49,920 nt of DNA, from NCBI RefSeq assembly GCF_013823385.1, contig NZ_PNMA01000030.1, positions 1 to 49,920 of the forward strand, given 5' to 3'. The notes under the pieces are model-generated. The model searched no databases and was not told the DNA's origin. It saw only the letters and a program-made list of their open reading frames with translations. Shown here piece after piece: positions 32,686 to 40,983 of the stretch (positions are counted from its first letter, which is position 1; each line of letters begins with the position of its first letter). A program made the position numbers and the translations under genes. This DNA is from Hyphomonas sp. Lineage in GTDB: Bacteria > Pseudomonadota > Alphaproteobacteria > Caulobacterales > Hyphomonadaceae.

Positions 32686-33972
32686 ATGACCGTTCAGACC
32701 CCTCCGCCCAGCGCGACGCTTGCCGAAACGATGCTCGATATGGGCCGCCGCGCCCGCGCCGCCTCGCGCGAACTTGGCCTTTTGACCGCGCAGGATCGCA
32801 CCCGCGCGCTGAAGGCCATCGCCGCCGCCATCCGCGCGGCCCGCCCGGAGATCCTGCGCGCGAACGAGGAAGACATGGCCGCCGCGCGCGCCAAGGGCCT
32901 TGCCCCCTCGATGCTCGACCGGCTCGCCCTCGACGAGACCCGCCTGGAAGGCATTGCGGCCGGTGTTGAAACCGTTGCCGCCCTGCCCGATCCGCTGGGC
33001 CGCGAGCTTGCCCGCTGGACCCGCCCCAACGGGCTCGACATTGCGCGCATCAGCGTGCCCCTCGGCGTCATCGGCATCATCTATGAAAGCCGCCCGAATG
33101 TGACGGTCGATGCCGGCGTGCTTTGCCTGCGCTCGGGCAATGCGGCCATCCTCCGCGGCGGCTCGGAAAGCGCGAAGACATCTCATGCCCTCGCCGATGC
33201 GATGCGCGGCGCGCTGAAATCGGAGGAAATGCCGGTCGATGCAATCCAGCTTGTCGCGACAACGGACCGCGAAGCCGTGGGCCATATGCTGGGCGGCCTC
33301 AACGGCGCGCTGGATGTGATCGTGCCACGCGGCGGGCGCAGCCTGGTCGAGCGTGTACAGGCCGAGGCCCGCGTGCCGGTGATCGGTCACCTCGAAGGCC
33401 TCTGCCACACCTATGTCCATGCCGCGGCCGATCCGCAAAAGGCCGTCGACATCGTGCTCAACGCCAAGATGCGGCGCACGGGCGTCTGCGGCTCCACCGA
33501 AACGCTGCTGATCGATGTCGCCGTCGCCGCAACCCTGCTGCCGCAGATCGCCAAAGCGCTGACGGAAGCTGGCTGCGAGCTGCGCGGGGATGGCCGCACC
33601 CGCGCCATCCTGGGCGATATTACACCGGCCACGGAAGAAGACTGGGCCACTGAATATCTCGATGCCATCCTCTCCATCGCCGTGGTCGATGGCCTGCCCG
33701 GCGCGCTGGCCCACCTCGCCCGCTGGTCTTCGGGTCATACGGACGCGATCATCACCGAAGATGCCGCCGCCGCAGAAGCCTTCATCGCCAATGTCGATTC
33801 GGCCATCGTGGTGCATAACGCCTCCACGCAATTTGCCGATGGCGGCGAGTTTGGCTTCGGCGCCGAAATCGGCATCGCCACGGGCCGTATCCATGCGCGC
33901 GGACCGGTGGGGGCTGAGCAGCTCACCACCTACAAATACGCCGTGCGCGGAACAGGACAGGTTCGCCCTTGA
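32686..33972 (+). CDS. proA: Gamma-glutamyl phosphate reductase
   Basis: 428 residues, normal length. IYESRPNVTVDA and LRSGNAAILRGGSE are ProA signatures; the catalytic Cys is in MRRTGVCGSTETLL, and EFGFGAEIGIATGRIHARGPVG ends the protein. It reduces gamma-glutamyl phosphate to the semialdehyde in proline synthesis. The start at 32686 is supported by homology. The stop overlaps the TTG start of nadD. proB is not in the window. Confidence 0.96.
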   Translation: MTVQTPPPSATLAETMLDMGRRARAASRELGLLTAQDRTRALKAIAAAIRAARPEILRANEEDMAAARAKGLAPSMLDRLALDETRLEGIAAGVETVAALPDPLGRELARWTRPNGLDIARISVPLGVIGIIYESRPNVTVDAGVLCLRSGNAAILRGGSESAKTSHALADAMRGALKSEEMPVDAIQLVATTDREAVGHMLGGLNGALDVIVPRGGRSLVERVQAEARVPVIGHLEGLCHTYVHAAADPQKAVDIVLNAKMRRTGVCGSTETLLIDVAVAATLLPQIAKALTEAGCELRGDGRTRAILGDITPATEEDWATEYLDAILSIAVVDGLPGALAHLARWSSGHTDAIITEDAAAAEAFIANVDSAIVVHNASTQFADGGEFGFGAEIGIATGRIHARGPVGAEQLTTYKYAVRGTGQVRP

Positions 33973-34556
33973 TACGCCCCCGCCTGCCCGGTCCCGCCAA
34001 GGGTCTTGCCATCGGGCTCTTTGGCGGCAGCTTCAATCCCGCCCATGCGGGCCATCTGCTGGTTGCCGAAACCGCGCGCAAGCGGCTGAAGCTCGATCAG
34101 GTCTGGTGGGTCGTGGCGCGCGGCAATCCACTGAAATCCGATCACGGAGATTATACCGCCCGCCTTGCCTCTGCCCGCGCCCTGGCCCGCAGCCCCGGCA
34201 TGCGCGTGACGGACATTGAAGCCCAGCTTGGCCTCACCTATTCCATCGACACGCTGCGCGCCCTGCAGAAGGCTGCGCCGGATGCGCGGTTCGTGTGGCT
34301 GATGGGAGCGGATAATCTGGCAGGCTTCCAGCGCTGGAAGGATTGGGAAGAGATCGCCCGCCACGTGCCCATCGCCGTCATCGGCCGGCCCGGCGCACGC
34401 ATCACCCGCGCCACCGCCTTTGCGCGCAAATTTGCCCGCCACCGCCTGCCCGAAGCCGACGCGGCACACCTTCCTCAATCCGCCCCACCCGCATGGGTTT
34501 ATATCCGTGTACGGGAGAGCGCGCTCTCCTCCACCGCCCTGAGGGCGCGCGCATGA
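33969..34556 (+). CDS. nadD: Nicotinate-nucleotide adenylyltransferase
   Basis: 195 residues. The nucleotidyltransferase motif GGSFNPAHAGH is at about 19-29 and the C-terminal LSSTALR corresponds to the ISSTxIR motif. It makes nicotinic acid adenine dinucleotide for NAD synthesis. The start is TTG at 33969, sharing bases with the proA TGA stop (TTGA), so translation is probably coupled. proA-nadD is the standard alphaproteobacterial order, but the expected rsfS and rlmH do not follow; a ThiF-like gene does. Confidence 0.93.
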   Translation: MIRPRLPGPAKGLAIGLFGGSFNPAHAGHLLVAETARKRLKLDQVWWVVARGNPLKSDHGDYTARLASARALARSPGMRVTDIEAQLGLTYSIDTLRALQKAAPDARFVWLMGADNLAGFQRWKDWEEIARHVPIAVIGRPGARITRATAFARKFARHRLPEADAAHLPQSAPPAWVYIRVRESALSSTALRARA

Positions 34557-35293
34557 GCCTTTCGCCCGAAGACATTGACCGCCACCGCCGGCACATCCTG
34601 CTGAAGGAAATCGGCGGGCCCGGCGTGGCGAAACTGCGCGCGGCCTCGGTGTCGATCATCGGGGCGGGCGCCCTTGGCGGCCCGGCAGCACTTTACCTGG
34701 CCGCGGCCGGCGTGGGCCAGATAGAGCTTTGGGACGACGACCGGGTGGAGCGGTCAAACCTGCAGCGGCAGATACAGTTCTCAGAGGCCGATACCGGCGC
34801 CGAAAAGGCAGTCCAGCTTGCCCGCCGCATCAACGCGCTCGATCCCGCCATCCGCGTCGAGGTGAAAACCGAGCGCTTCACAGATGGCGCCGCGCCCTCC
34901 GGAAACATACTTATAGACGCAACCGACAATTTCCCCGCACGCTTCGCGCTCAACCGCTGCGCCCATGCCAGCGGGCGTTATCTCGTCTCCGGCGCCGCCA
35001 GCGGATGGAGCGGACAGGTCAGCGTATTTGCCTCGGGTCTCGTGGCAGATGCCCCTTGCTATTGCTGCTGGATTCCGGAAATGCCACCCGGCGCCGAAGC
35101 CTGCGATGAGGTCGGCGTGGTCGGCGCCATCACCGGCATGACCGGTTCGGCGATGGCGCTGGAAGCAGTGAAGCTGATCACCGGCGCTGGCGAGCCGCTC
35201 ATCGGGCGCATCCTCCTCATCGACGGGTTGCGCAGCCAGATGCGAACGGTCGGTCTGCGGAGAGATTCTCAGTGTCCGGTCTGTTCAATCTGA
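34553..35293 (+). CDS. HesA/MoeB/ThiF family adenylyltransferase
   Basis: 246 residues of E1-like fold. The ATP site is GAGALGG (37-43), with Arg68 and the LQRQI loop, and Asp124. The zinc site is Cys169-x2-Cys172 with Cys241-x2-Cys244. Cys184 in ACDEVGVVG is at the conserved catalytic-loop cysteine of MoeB/ThiF. Such enzymes adenylate the C-terminal Gly-Gly of MoaD or ThiS for sulfur transfer. Neither partner gene is nearby, so molybdopterin versus thiamine cannot be decided. It overlaps nadD by four bases (ATGA), completing a proA-nadD-thiF-like operon. Confidence 0.9.
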   Translation: MSLSPEDIDRHRRHILLKEIGGPGVAKLRAASVSIIGAGALGGPAALYLAAAGVGQIELWDDDRVERSNLQRQIQFSEADTGAEKAVQLARRINALDPAIRVEVKTERFTDGAAPSGNILIDATDNFPARFALNRCAHASGRYLVSGAASGWSGQVSVFASGLVADAPCYCCWIPEMPPGAEACDEVGVVGAITGMTGSAMALEAVKLITGAGEPLIGRILLIDGLRSQMRTVGLRRDSQCPVCSI

Positions 35294-35368
35294 ACAGAAG
35301 ATTTGACATGCAGGCCGCTGCGCGCGTTACTCGCGAAGCAGTTTTCTTGATCGGATTCTTCGCGCCAG

Positions 35369-36367
35369 ATGCTTTCCCGTTTTCTCGCTGTCATCCTCAC
35401 GCTCGGCGTCATCCTCTTTGCAGGCTGGTGGTCGCTGAAGCGCGACGACATTCCGTATGATCAGCTCGAAACCATCTATGCGAGTTCTGACAGCCGCTAT
35501 CTCGCCCTCGATGAGGAAATGCGGATTCATTTCCGCGATGTCGGCCCGCGCGACGCGCCGGTGATCGTTCTGGTTCACGGCTTCTCGGCCTCGCTGCACA
35601 CCTGGGAGCCCTGGGTGGCAGACCTGAAGCGCGACTACCGCGTCATCAGCCTCGACCTGCCCGGCCATGGCCTTTCCCGCTGCATCGACAATGACGCCAT
35701 CGGCATGGACCAGTTCGTCGATGTGATTGACCGGGTGACGCAGGCCGTGAAGGCAGACCGGTTCACCCTGGCAGGCAATTCGATGGGCGGCGGCGCGGCC
35801 TGGAATTATGCCCTCGCCCATCCGGAAAAGCTTGAAGGCCTGGTGCTGGTGGACGCCGCCGGCTGGCCGCGCAGCGAAACGGAAAGCGATGACCGGCCCT
35901 TTATCTTCCGCCTGCTGGAGATCGGCCTGGCCCGCAAGCTGGTCAAGGATCTCGACATGTCATCGCTGATCCGGCCGGGCCTGGAAGACAGTTTCGCCGA
36001 TCCTTCCTTCGTAACCGATGCGATGGTTGACCGGTATGCCTCCCTCGCCCGCGCGCCCTGCCACCGCGAAGCGCTGCTCGCCCTCTCGGCTGGCCGCGGC
36101 ACCCGCGCCGAGGCAACGCCGGAGCGCCTCTCGGCCATCACCGTGCCGACCCTGGTGATGCATGGCGAGAAGGACAATCTCATCCCGGCCGCGCATGGCG
36201 AGCAGTTTGCCGCCGCCATTCCCGGCGCCGAGCTGAAGCTTTATCCCGATGTCGGCCATCTGCCGCAGGAAGAAATCGCCGCCCAGTCGATTGCCGATCT
36301 GCGCGCATTCCTGGCGACGCGCGTCCAGGGCCTGCCAGCAGAGAATGCCAGCCTGCCGACAAACTGA
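35369..36367 (+). CDS. Alpha/beta hydrolase with N-terminal membrane anchor
   Basis: 332 residues. One hydrophobic helix (about 4-22) anchors or exports the enzyme. The hydrolase fold has oxyanion-side HGFSAS (70-75), nucleophile Ser138 in GNSMGG, the acid in MHGEKDNLIP and the base His in DVGHLPQEE. All catalytic residues are present. Substrate unknown; similar proteins are annotated as esterases, haloalkane dehalogenase-like or lipases. It follows the ThiF-like gene by 75 bases with no terminator seen. Confidence 0.87.
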   Translation: MLSRFLAVILTLGVILFAGWWSLKRDDIPYDQLETIYASSDSRYLALDEEMRIHFRDVGPRDAPVIVLVHGFSASLHTWEPWVADLKRDYRVISLDLPGHGLSRCIDNDAIGMDQFVDVIDRVTQAVKADRFTLAGNSMGGGAAWNYALAHPEKLEGLVLVDAAGWPRSETESDDRPFIFRLLEIGLARKLVKDLDMSSLIRPGLEDSFADPSFVTDAMVDRYASLARAPCHREALLALSAGRGTRAEATPERLSAITVPTLVMHGEKDNLIPAAHGEQFAAAIPGAELKLYPDVGHLPQEEIAAQSIADLRAFLATRVQGLPAENASLPTN

Positions 36368-36393
36368 CCTGCCAGCAAATCCAGGCCGGTGCC

Positions 36394-37380
36394 TCAGAGA
36401 ATCGCGGGGATCACACGGTCCGGCGGGCGGTGGCCGTCGGCGAAGGTCTTGATGTTGATGATCACCTTCTCGCCCATCTCGGTGCGCCCCTCGATGGTGG
36501 CCGAGCCCATATGCGGCAGCAGCAGCACATTGGGCAGACCGATCAGTTCCGGGTTCACCGCGGGTTCGCGCTCGAACACATCCAGCCCTGCCCCGGCAAT
36601 CTTGCCGGCGCGGATGGCGCGGGCGAGGGCTGCCTCATCAATCACTTCGCCGCGCGCCGTGTTGATGATGTAGGCTTCGGGCTTCATCAGACCCAGGCGC
36701 CGGGAATTGATCAGATGGAAGGTCGCCGGGGTGTGCGGGCAATTGATGGAAACAATGTCCATCTGCGCCAGCATCTGGTCGAGCGAGTCCCAATAGGTTG
36801 CCTCCAGGCTTTCCTCGATGCGGGCGCTGACCGGTTTGCGGTTGTGATAGTGGATCTGCATGCCGAAGGCTCGCGCGCGGCGGGCCACGGCCTGGCCGAT
36901 GCGGCCCATGCCGATGATGCCCAGACGCTTGCCAGACAGGCGCCGGCCCATCATCCAGGTCGGCGTCCAGCCATCAAACTTGCCCGCCTCCATGATCTGC
37001 ACGCCTTCATGCAGCCGGCGCGGCACCGCCAGGATCAGCGCCATGGCCACATCCGCCGTATCATCGGTCAGCACGCCGGGCGTATTCGTCACCGTGATGC
37101 CGCGCTGAACGGCGCTGGCCACGTCGATATTGTCCACCCCGGCCCCGAACTGGGCGATCAGGCGCAGCTGCTCGCCCGCGCGGGCCAGCAGGCGGCCATC
37201 GATGCGGTCGGTCACCGTCGGCACCAGCACATCGGCCGTCTGCATCGCCTGGGCGAGTTCCTCTGCGGAAAACGGCCGGTCACTTTCGTTCAGCCGGGCA
37301 TCGAACAGCTCTTTCATCCGAAGCTCAACAGGCGCCGGAAGCTTGCGGGTGACGACGACTTTCAGTTTGCTGGCCGGCAT
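36394..37380 (-). CDS. D-isomer 2-hydroxyacid dehydrogenase (glyoxylate/hydroxypyruvate reductase type)
   Basis: 328 residues. The NAD(P) site is GMGRIG (157-162), with the catalytic triad Arg243 (NTARGEV), Glu272 (FEREP) and His290 (LLPHMGSA). The pattern fits GyaR-type D-glycerate dehydrogenase / glyoxylate reductase, which interconverts glyoxylate and glycolate or hydroxypyruvate and D-glycerate. The start at 37380 is favoured by homology; the frame is open 63 bases further. It is divergent from the SH3 protein gene. Confidence 0.9.
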   Translation of the reverse strand: MPASKLKVVVTRKLPAPVELRMKELFDARLNESDRPFSAEELAQAMQTADVLVPTVTDRIDGRLLARAGEQLRLIAQFGAGVDNIDVASAVQRGITVTNTPGVLTDDTADVAMALILAVPRRLHEGVQIMEAGKFDGWTPTWMMGRRLSGKRLGIIGMGRIGQAVARRARAFGMQIHYHNRKPVSARIEESLEATYWDSLDQMLAQMDIVSINCPHTPATFHLINSRRLGLMKPEAYIINTARGEVIDEAALARAIRAGKIAGAGLDVFEREPAVNPELIGLPNVLLLPHMGSATIEGRTEMGEKVIINIKTFADGHRPPDRVIPAIL

Positions 37381-37517
37381 GGGACTCCCATCAGTACTTT
37401 TATTATTATGCCGGGGCTTAGCAGAGCCAATCCGTCCCGCCAATCTCTCTCAGCTTTACTGTGGATTCATGCGTAGGTGCGAGAATGCACCTTCCCCTCC
37501 TGATGGAAGCTTTGCAC

Positions 37518-38036
37518 ATGAAACGGGCACCCCTCGTTCTGGCTATCCTCCTTGCCCTTTCTGCAGGCGCTGGCGCCGATCCGGCCGCCGAGCCGCGCGT
37601 CAGCCGCTTCTCCGGCAAGCCTGTGCCCCGCTTCGAAACCCTGCGCTGGGCCGAAGTCAACGGCCGCACGGGCCCCAGCCTCTCCTCCCCCATCGCCTGG
37701 CAGTACAATCGCAAGGGCCTGCCGGTCATGGTCGTGAAGGAAAGCGGCGAATGGTACCGGGTGCGCGACCCCGTGGGCGATGAGGTCTGGGTGCATATGC
37801 GGATGCTGGCCGAAGGCTCAACCGCCATGGTCACCCGCACCACCGTTCTGGGAGCAAGCCCGGCGCGCGACGCCGCCGGCGTTGCCGAGATCGGCAAGGG
37901 CGTCCTGGTACAGGTCAACAGCTGCGATGGCGCCGCCTGCGAAGTCGAAACGGCCGGTTATCGCGGCTGGATGCCCCGTGCCAATCTGTGGGGCGTCAGC
38001 AGCGCGCCGCCCGCTCCATCGGGCACTAAAGGTTGA
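37518..38036 (+). CDS. Exported SH3-like domain protein
   Basis: 172 residues. The signal peptide MKRAPLVLAILLALSAGAGA is followed by RFETLRWAEVNGRTGPSLSSP and two bacterial SH3-like units (about 45-95 and 100-160) with the GEWYRVRDPVGDEVWVHMRML and GYRGWMPRANLWG blocks. The two cysteines in NSCDGAACEV probably form a disulfide. Such periplasmic modules bind peptidoglycan or proteins. The start at 37518 gives the cleanest signal peptide; earlier Met codons add unsupported residues. Divergent from the hydroxyacid dehydrogenase and 56 bases before fabA. Confidence 0.83.
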   Translation: MKRAPLVLAILLALSAGAGADPAAEPRVSRFSGKPVPRFETLRWAEVNGRTGPSLSSPIAWQYNRKGLPVMVVKESGEWYRVRDPVGDEVWVHMRMLAEGSTAMVTRTTVLGASPARDAAGVAEIGKGVLVQVNSCDGAACEVETAGYRGWMPRANLWGVSSAPPAPSGTKG

Positions 38037-38092
38037 CAAGGCGGAGGGCGTCGGCTGGAAGGCGTGATCCCAACTGATTGAGGAACCCATTC

Positions 38093-38629
38093 ATGCAGGG
38101 TCCGCACGACTTTCACACCCCCAAATCGTCTTACACCAAGGAAGACCTGATAGAATCGGGCAAGGGCGGCTATTTCGGCCCCGGCAATGCCCAGCTGCCG
38201 GCCCCGCCCATGCTGATGATGGACCGGATTCCTGAAATCAGCATGGATGGCGGCGCTTTCGGCAAGGGCCATGTCGTCGGCGAGCTCGACATCCACCCCG
38301 ACCTCTGGTTCTTCCAGTGCCACTTCCCCGGCGATCCCGTCATGCCCGGCTGCCTGGGCCTTGACGCCATGTGGCAGGCCGTCGGCTACTGGCTCGGCTG
38401 GTCAGGATCGCCCGGCAAGGGCCGCGCGCTCGGCGTGGGTGAGGTGAAGTTCACCGGCCAGATCACGCCCAAGCGCAAGCTCGTGCGCTATGAGATCGAC
38501 ATCAAGCGCGTCAAACGCGGCAAGCTTGTCCTCGGCATCGCCAATGGCCGCGTCATCACCGATGGCAAGCTCGTCTACACCGCCGAAGACATGAAAGTCG
38601 GCCTGATGAACCCGTCAGACCTCGACTAG
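38093..38629 (+). CDS. fabA: 3-hydroxydecanoyl-ACP dehydratase/isomerase FabA
   Basis: 178 residues. Active-site His77 ([12 protein letters not shown]) and Asp91 (GLDAMWQ) correspond to His70 and Asp84 of E. coli FabA. It dehydrates 3-hydroxydecanoyl-ACP and isomerises the product to cis-3-decenoyl-ACP, the entry to unsaturated fatty acids. GAGGAA eight bases upstream fixes the start at 38093. FabB is needed to elongate the cis product and normally follows in the operon; here a terminator and then fabI follow instead. Confidence 0.96.
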   Translation: MQGPHDFHTPKSSYTKEDLIESGKGGYFGPGNAQLPAPPMLMMDRIPEISMDGGAFGKGHVVGELDIHPDLWFFQCHFPGDPVMPGCLGLDAMWQAVGYWLGWSGSPGKGRALGVGEVKFTGQITPKRKLVRYEIDIKRVKRGKLVLGIANGRVITDGKLVYTAEDMKVGLMNPSDLD

Positions 38630-38658
38630 GGCTGCGCCCACCCAATCAGCAGATCAGG

Positions 38659-38693
38659 AAGGCCCGGCTCGCCCACAGCGTCCGGGCCTTTCC
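38659..38693 (+). terminator. Hairpin between fabA and fabI
   Basis: AAGGCCCGG (659-667) pairs with CCGGGCCTT (682-690) over a 14-base loop, followed by TCCC. It is terminator-like with a short T-run, so it may attenuate rather than fully stop transcription into fabI. It sits exactly where fabB would be expected. Confidence 0.65.
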
Positions 38694-38762
38694 CGTCTTG
38701 ACGGCAAACACCGCCCCGCCTAGCCCAATCCCCAAGCAAAACTGGATATGAGGGAGCCCCCA

Positions 38763-39581
38763 ATGGCCGATGAGTGGAACATGCCGAAAGGCGACCTGAT
38801 GAAGGGCAAGCGCGGCGTCATTATGGGCGTCGCCAACCAGAACTCCATCGCCTGGGGTATCGCCACGCAGCTTGCCGCCCAGGGCGCCGAGATCGCCTTC
38901 ACCTATCAGGGCGAAAGCCTGGAACGCCGCGTGCGTCCCCTCGTCGAATCCATCGGCATGGACACGATGATCCCGGCAGACGTCACCGACGACGCCTCGA
39001 TGGACGCCGCCTTTGCCGCCATCAAGCAGAAATGGGGCAAGATCGATTTCCTCGTTCACTCCATCGCCTTTGCCGGCAAGGACGAACTCCAGGGGTCGAT
39101 GGTTGCCAACACCACGCGCGAAGGCTTCCGCCGCGCGATGGATATTTCCGTATACAGCTTTATCGACTGCGCCCGCCGGGCGGCTGAAATCATGCCGGAT
39201 GGCGGCTCGATCATCTGCATGACGTATCTCGGCGCCGAGCGCACCGTGCCCTCCTACAACGTCATGGGCGTGGCCAAGGCGGCGCTGGAAGCCTCCACCC
39301 GCTATGCCGCGCGCGACCTGGGCCCCCAGGGCATCCGCGTCAACGCCATCTCCGCCGGCGCCATGCGCACGCTGTCACTCGCCGGCATCCGCGGTGGCAA
39401 AAGCCTTATGGGAACGGGCCGCAGCTGGTCGCTTCTGAAGGAAGACACCAGCATGGAAGGCGTCGCAGGCTGCGCGCTCTACCTCCTCTCCCCCCTCGGC
39501 CGCTCGATTGCCGGTGAAGTGATCCACGTAGACGCCGGCTTCCACGCCGTCGGCGTCCCGGATGCGGGCGAGGAAGAGTAA
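38763..39581 (+). CDS. fabI: Enoyl-ACP reductase (NADH) FabI
   Basis: 272 residues. GVANQNSIAWGIA (22-34) is the FabI nucleotide site, and the active site has Tyr155 and Tyr165-x6-Lys172. RTLSLAGIRGG is the substrate-binding loop with the usual Ala/Ser region. It performs the last reduction in each fatty acid elongation cycle and is the triclosan target. The start at 38763 follows a GAGGGAG site. A short C-terminal acidic tail ends the protein. The conserved fabA-fabB-fabI order is broken by absence of fabB. Confidence 0.95.
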   Translation: MADEWNMPKGDLMKGKRGVIMGVANQNSIAWGIATQLAAQGAEIAFTYQGESLERRVRPLVESIGMDTMIPADVTDDASMDAAFAAIKQKWGKIDFLVHSIAFAGKDELQGSMVANTTREGFRRAMDISVYSFIDCARRAAEIMPDGGSIICMTYLGAERTVPSYNVMGVAKAALEASTRYAARDLGPQGIRVNAISAGAMRTLSLAGIRGGKSLMGTGRSWSLLKEDTSMEGVAGCALYLLSPLGRSIAGEVIHVDAGFHAVGVPDAGEEE

Positions 39582-39604
39582 GCCTCCTCCCACTTCTTGA
39601 CTTC

Positions 39605-39650
39605 AGGGCGAGGCGCACCGAAATAGGCGGTTCGCCCTTTCGAGGTTTTT
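39605..39650 (+). terminator. Possible terminator after fabI
   Basis: AGGGCGA (605-611) pairs with TCGCCCT (632-638), and inside it ACCG (617-620) pairs with CGGT (628-631). A T-run comes only at 646-650, eight bases after the stem, so efficiency is doubtful. It separates fabI from the folded RNA that follows. Confidence 0.45.
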
Positions 39651-39664
39651 ATGGTCCGTACCCT

Positions 39665-39817
39665 GTCTGAGTCCCGCTAGAGGGCCTGCCGTTCCCGCGC
39701 TGAGATCAGTGCAAGGCAGGCCGGCGAAAGCGTAGAGCCCGGCGCCACTAGGCGCTGGAGACGTTTTCATGCGCCCCTGATCTGATCCCTATCCATCCGG
39801 GGCGCGGGACCAGAGAC
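39665..39817 (+). ncRNA. Strongly folded RNA, probable leader of the YjhX-family gene
   Basis: An outer stem joins GTCT and GTCCCGC (665-668, 671-677) to GCGGGAC and AGAC (804-810, 814-817). Inside are GGCCTGCC/GGCAGGCC (683-690/715-722) capped by GCGCTGA/TCAGTGC (about 697-703/706-712), a GC-GAAA-GC tetraloop hairpin (about 723-732), an 8-bp hairpin with ACTA loop (739-746/751-758), and GCGCCCC/GGGGCGC (771-777/799-805). The last stem shares two bases with the outer stem, so the two may alternate. It ends 10 bases before the YjhX start codon and there is no clear ribosome binding site outside it. No match to tmRNA, 6S, SRP, RNase P or a riboswitch I know. Confidence 0.65.
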
Positions 39818-39826
39818 TGACTACCC

Positions 39827-40084
39827 ATGGATATTTCGCGCGCTGAACAGCGCATCCTCCACCTGCTCGCCCAGGGCGGGCGGATCGACCTCGTCCGCAA
39901 TGAGGCAGGCAAGCCCGAAGAAGCCCATTGCTTCTCCCGGGATGGCTGGCGCTATACCGGCCTCGACATGGACCTTTTCCGCAAGCTCAAGCGGCGAAGG
40001 ACCATCGCCTCCCAGGGCGGCCAGCCCTACCGCATCACGCGGCGCGGCCTGCAACTCGTCCGCTCCCAACCGGACAATTGCTAG
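39827..40084 (+). CDS. YjhX/TopAI family protein (UPF0386)
   Basis: 85 residues, colinear with E. coli YjhX: SRAEQRILHLLAQGGRI, FRKLKRRRTI and GQPYRIT.RGLQLVR align closely over the whole length. E. coli YjhX (TopAI) is described as a toxin that binds topoisomerase I, with YjhQ as antitoxin. No YjhQ-like acetyltransferase gene is adjacent here, so it stands without its E. coli partner. Its start codon is 10 bases after a large folded RNA, which suggests translational or transcriptional leader control. Confidence 0.88.
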   Translation: MDISRAEQRILHLLAQGGRIDLVRNEAGKPEEAHCFSRDGWRYTGLDMDLFRKLKRRRTIASQGGQPYRITRRGLQLVRSQPDNC

Positions 40085-40221
40085 TCCCACGGGCCCCTTC
40101 GGCGAGCCTCTCAGAGGAATCGCCGAGGGGGCTTCCCACTTGCCTCTGCCGGGCGGATTCCTATTGCCAGACGCGGCGAAATCCCGGACCGTCCGGCAGA
40201 ATGGCTTTCGGGGGACCTATC

Positions 40222-40983
40222 TTGGCTGTTGCATCCACACGCATGCTGGCCTGGCTGCTCGCGGGGGCGCTTGTGCTTCCCGGCTGCACATCGACGCCCG
40301 CAAAGGAAAATGGGCCGATCGCGGCGGACGGTACGCTCTGCCCCGGCGCGGAGCGTTTTGATGTGGCCGCCATTCGCGCGGAAAACGCCGAGAAAGCCAG
40401 CGATCGGGCCGCGCGTATTTCCGAGCTCGCCTCGATCACCCCGCTCCCCCCGGGCGCTGAGATGGCGGAAACCCGCATCCGCGTGCGTGTGCCTGACACC
40501 GCGATGTGGCCCTGGGACACACGGCTGACGCTCTGGAAAGACACCGGCGGCACCTGGCAGATCGCCACCAAGATCGTCCGGTATAACGTGCCGCCCCCGC
40601 CACCCCCGCCCCCGCCGCCCCTCGGCGAAGACGGCCTGCCCCTGCCCGACTGGGTGCCTGCGCCGCCGCCCCCGCCAGAGCCGCCCTATAAAACCTCCGC
40701 CCTCTCAGCAGAAAATGCGGCCGAGCTCGACCAACGGCTGAGCGACCCCTGCTTCCGGTCCGGGCCGGACAATTTCAGCTACGCGCTGCCGCTCGCCAAA
40801 AAGGATGAGCATGGCAACAAGGATTGGATCTGCCCGCCCGACTCAGCCTTCTATTCCGCTGAAGTGTCGATTGCCGGCGAGCCGGTCCGCTACCTCTCCC
40901 ATAGCTGCTATGTGGATTTTGCCACCTCGACCTTCCTGCGTTTTGCCGCTTACCTGATCCCCATTGCGCCGGAGGCAGAATGA
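40222..40983 (+). CDS. Proline-rich lipoprotein of unknown function
   Basis: About 253 residues. The signal peptide ends in VLPGC (lipobox). The mature part has a domain to about residue 125, a run of ten prolines then a second Pro cluster (about 130-165), and a C-terminal domain with four cysteines (CFRSG, WICPP, HSCYVDF). Start choice is open: TTG at 40222 has GGGGGA six bases upstream and gives a compact signal peptide; ATG at 40201 and 40243 are in frame without good sites. I do not recognise the domains. It overlaps the next gene by four bases. Confidence 0.75.
   Translation: MAVASTRMLAWLLAGALVLPGCTSTPAKENGPIAADGTLCPGAERFDVAAIRAENAEKASDRAARISELASITPLPPGAEMAETRIRVRVPDTAMWPWDTRLTLWKDTGGTWQIATKIVRYNVPPPPPPPPPPLGEDGLPLPDWVPAPPPPPEPPYKTSALSAENAAELDQRLSDPCFRSGPDNFSYALPLAKKDEHGNKDWICPPDSAFYSAEVSIAGEPVRYLSHSCYVDFATSTFLRFAAYLIPIAPEAE

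Noticed and set aside
39665..39817. Folded RNA as 6S RNA, tmRNA, SRP RNA or a cobalamin riboswitch
   Set aside because: No tmRNA tag frame or tRNA-like end, no SRP GGAAG...GCAGC tetraloop region, a multi-branched rather than long single-hairpin 6S shape, and no B12-box-like sequence.
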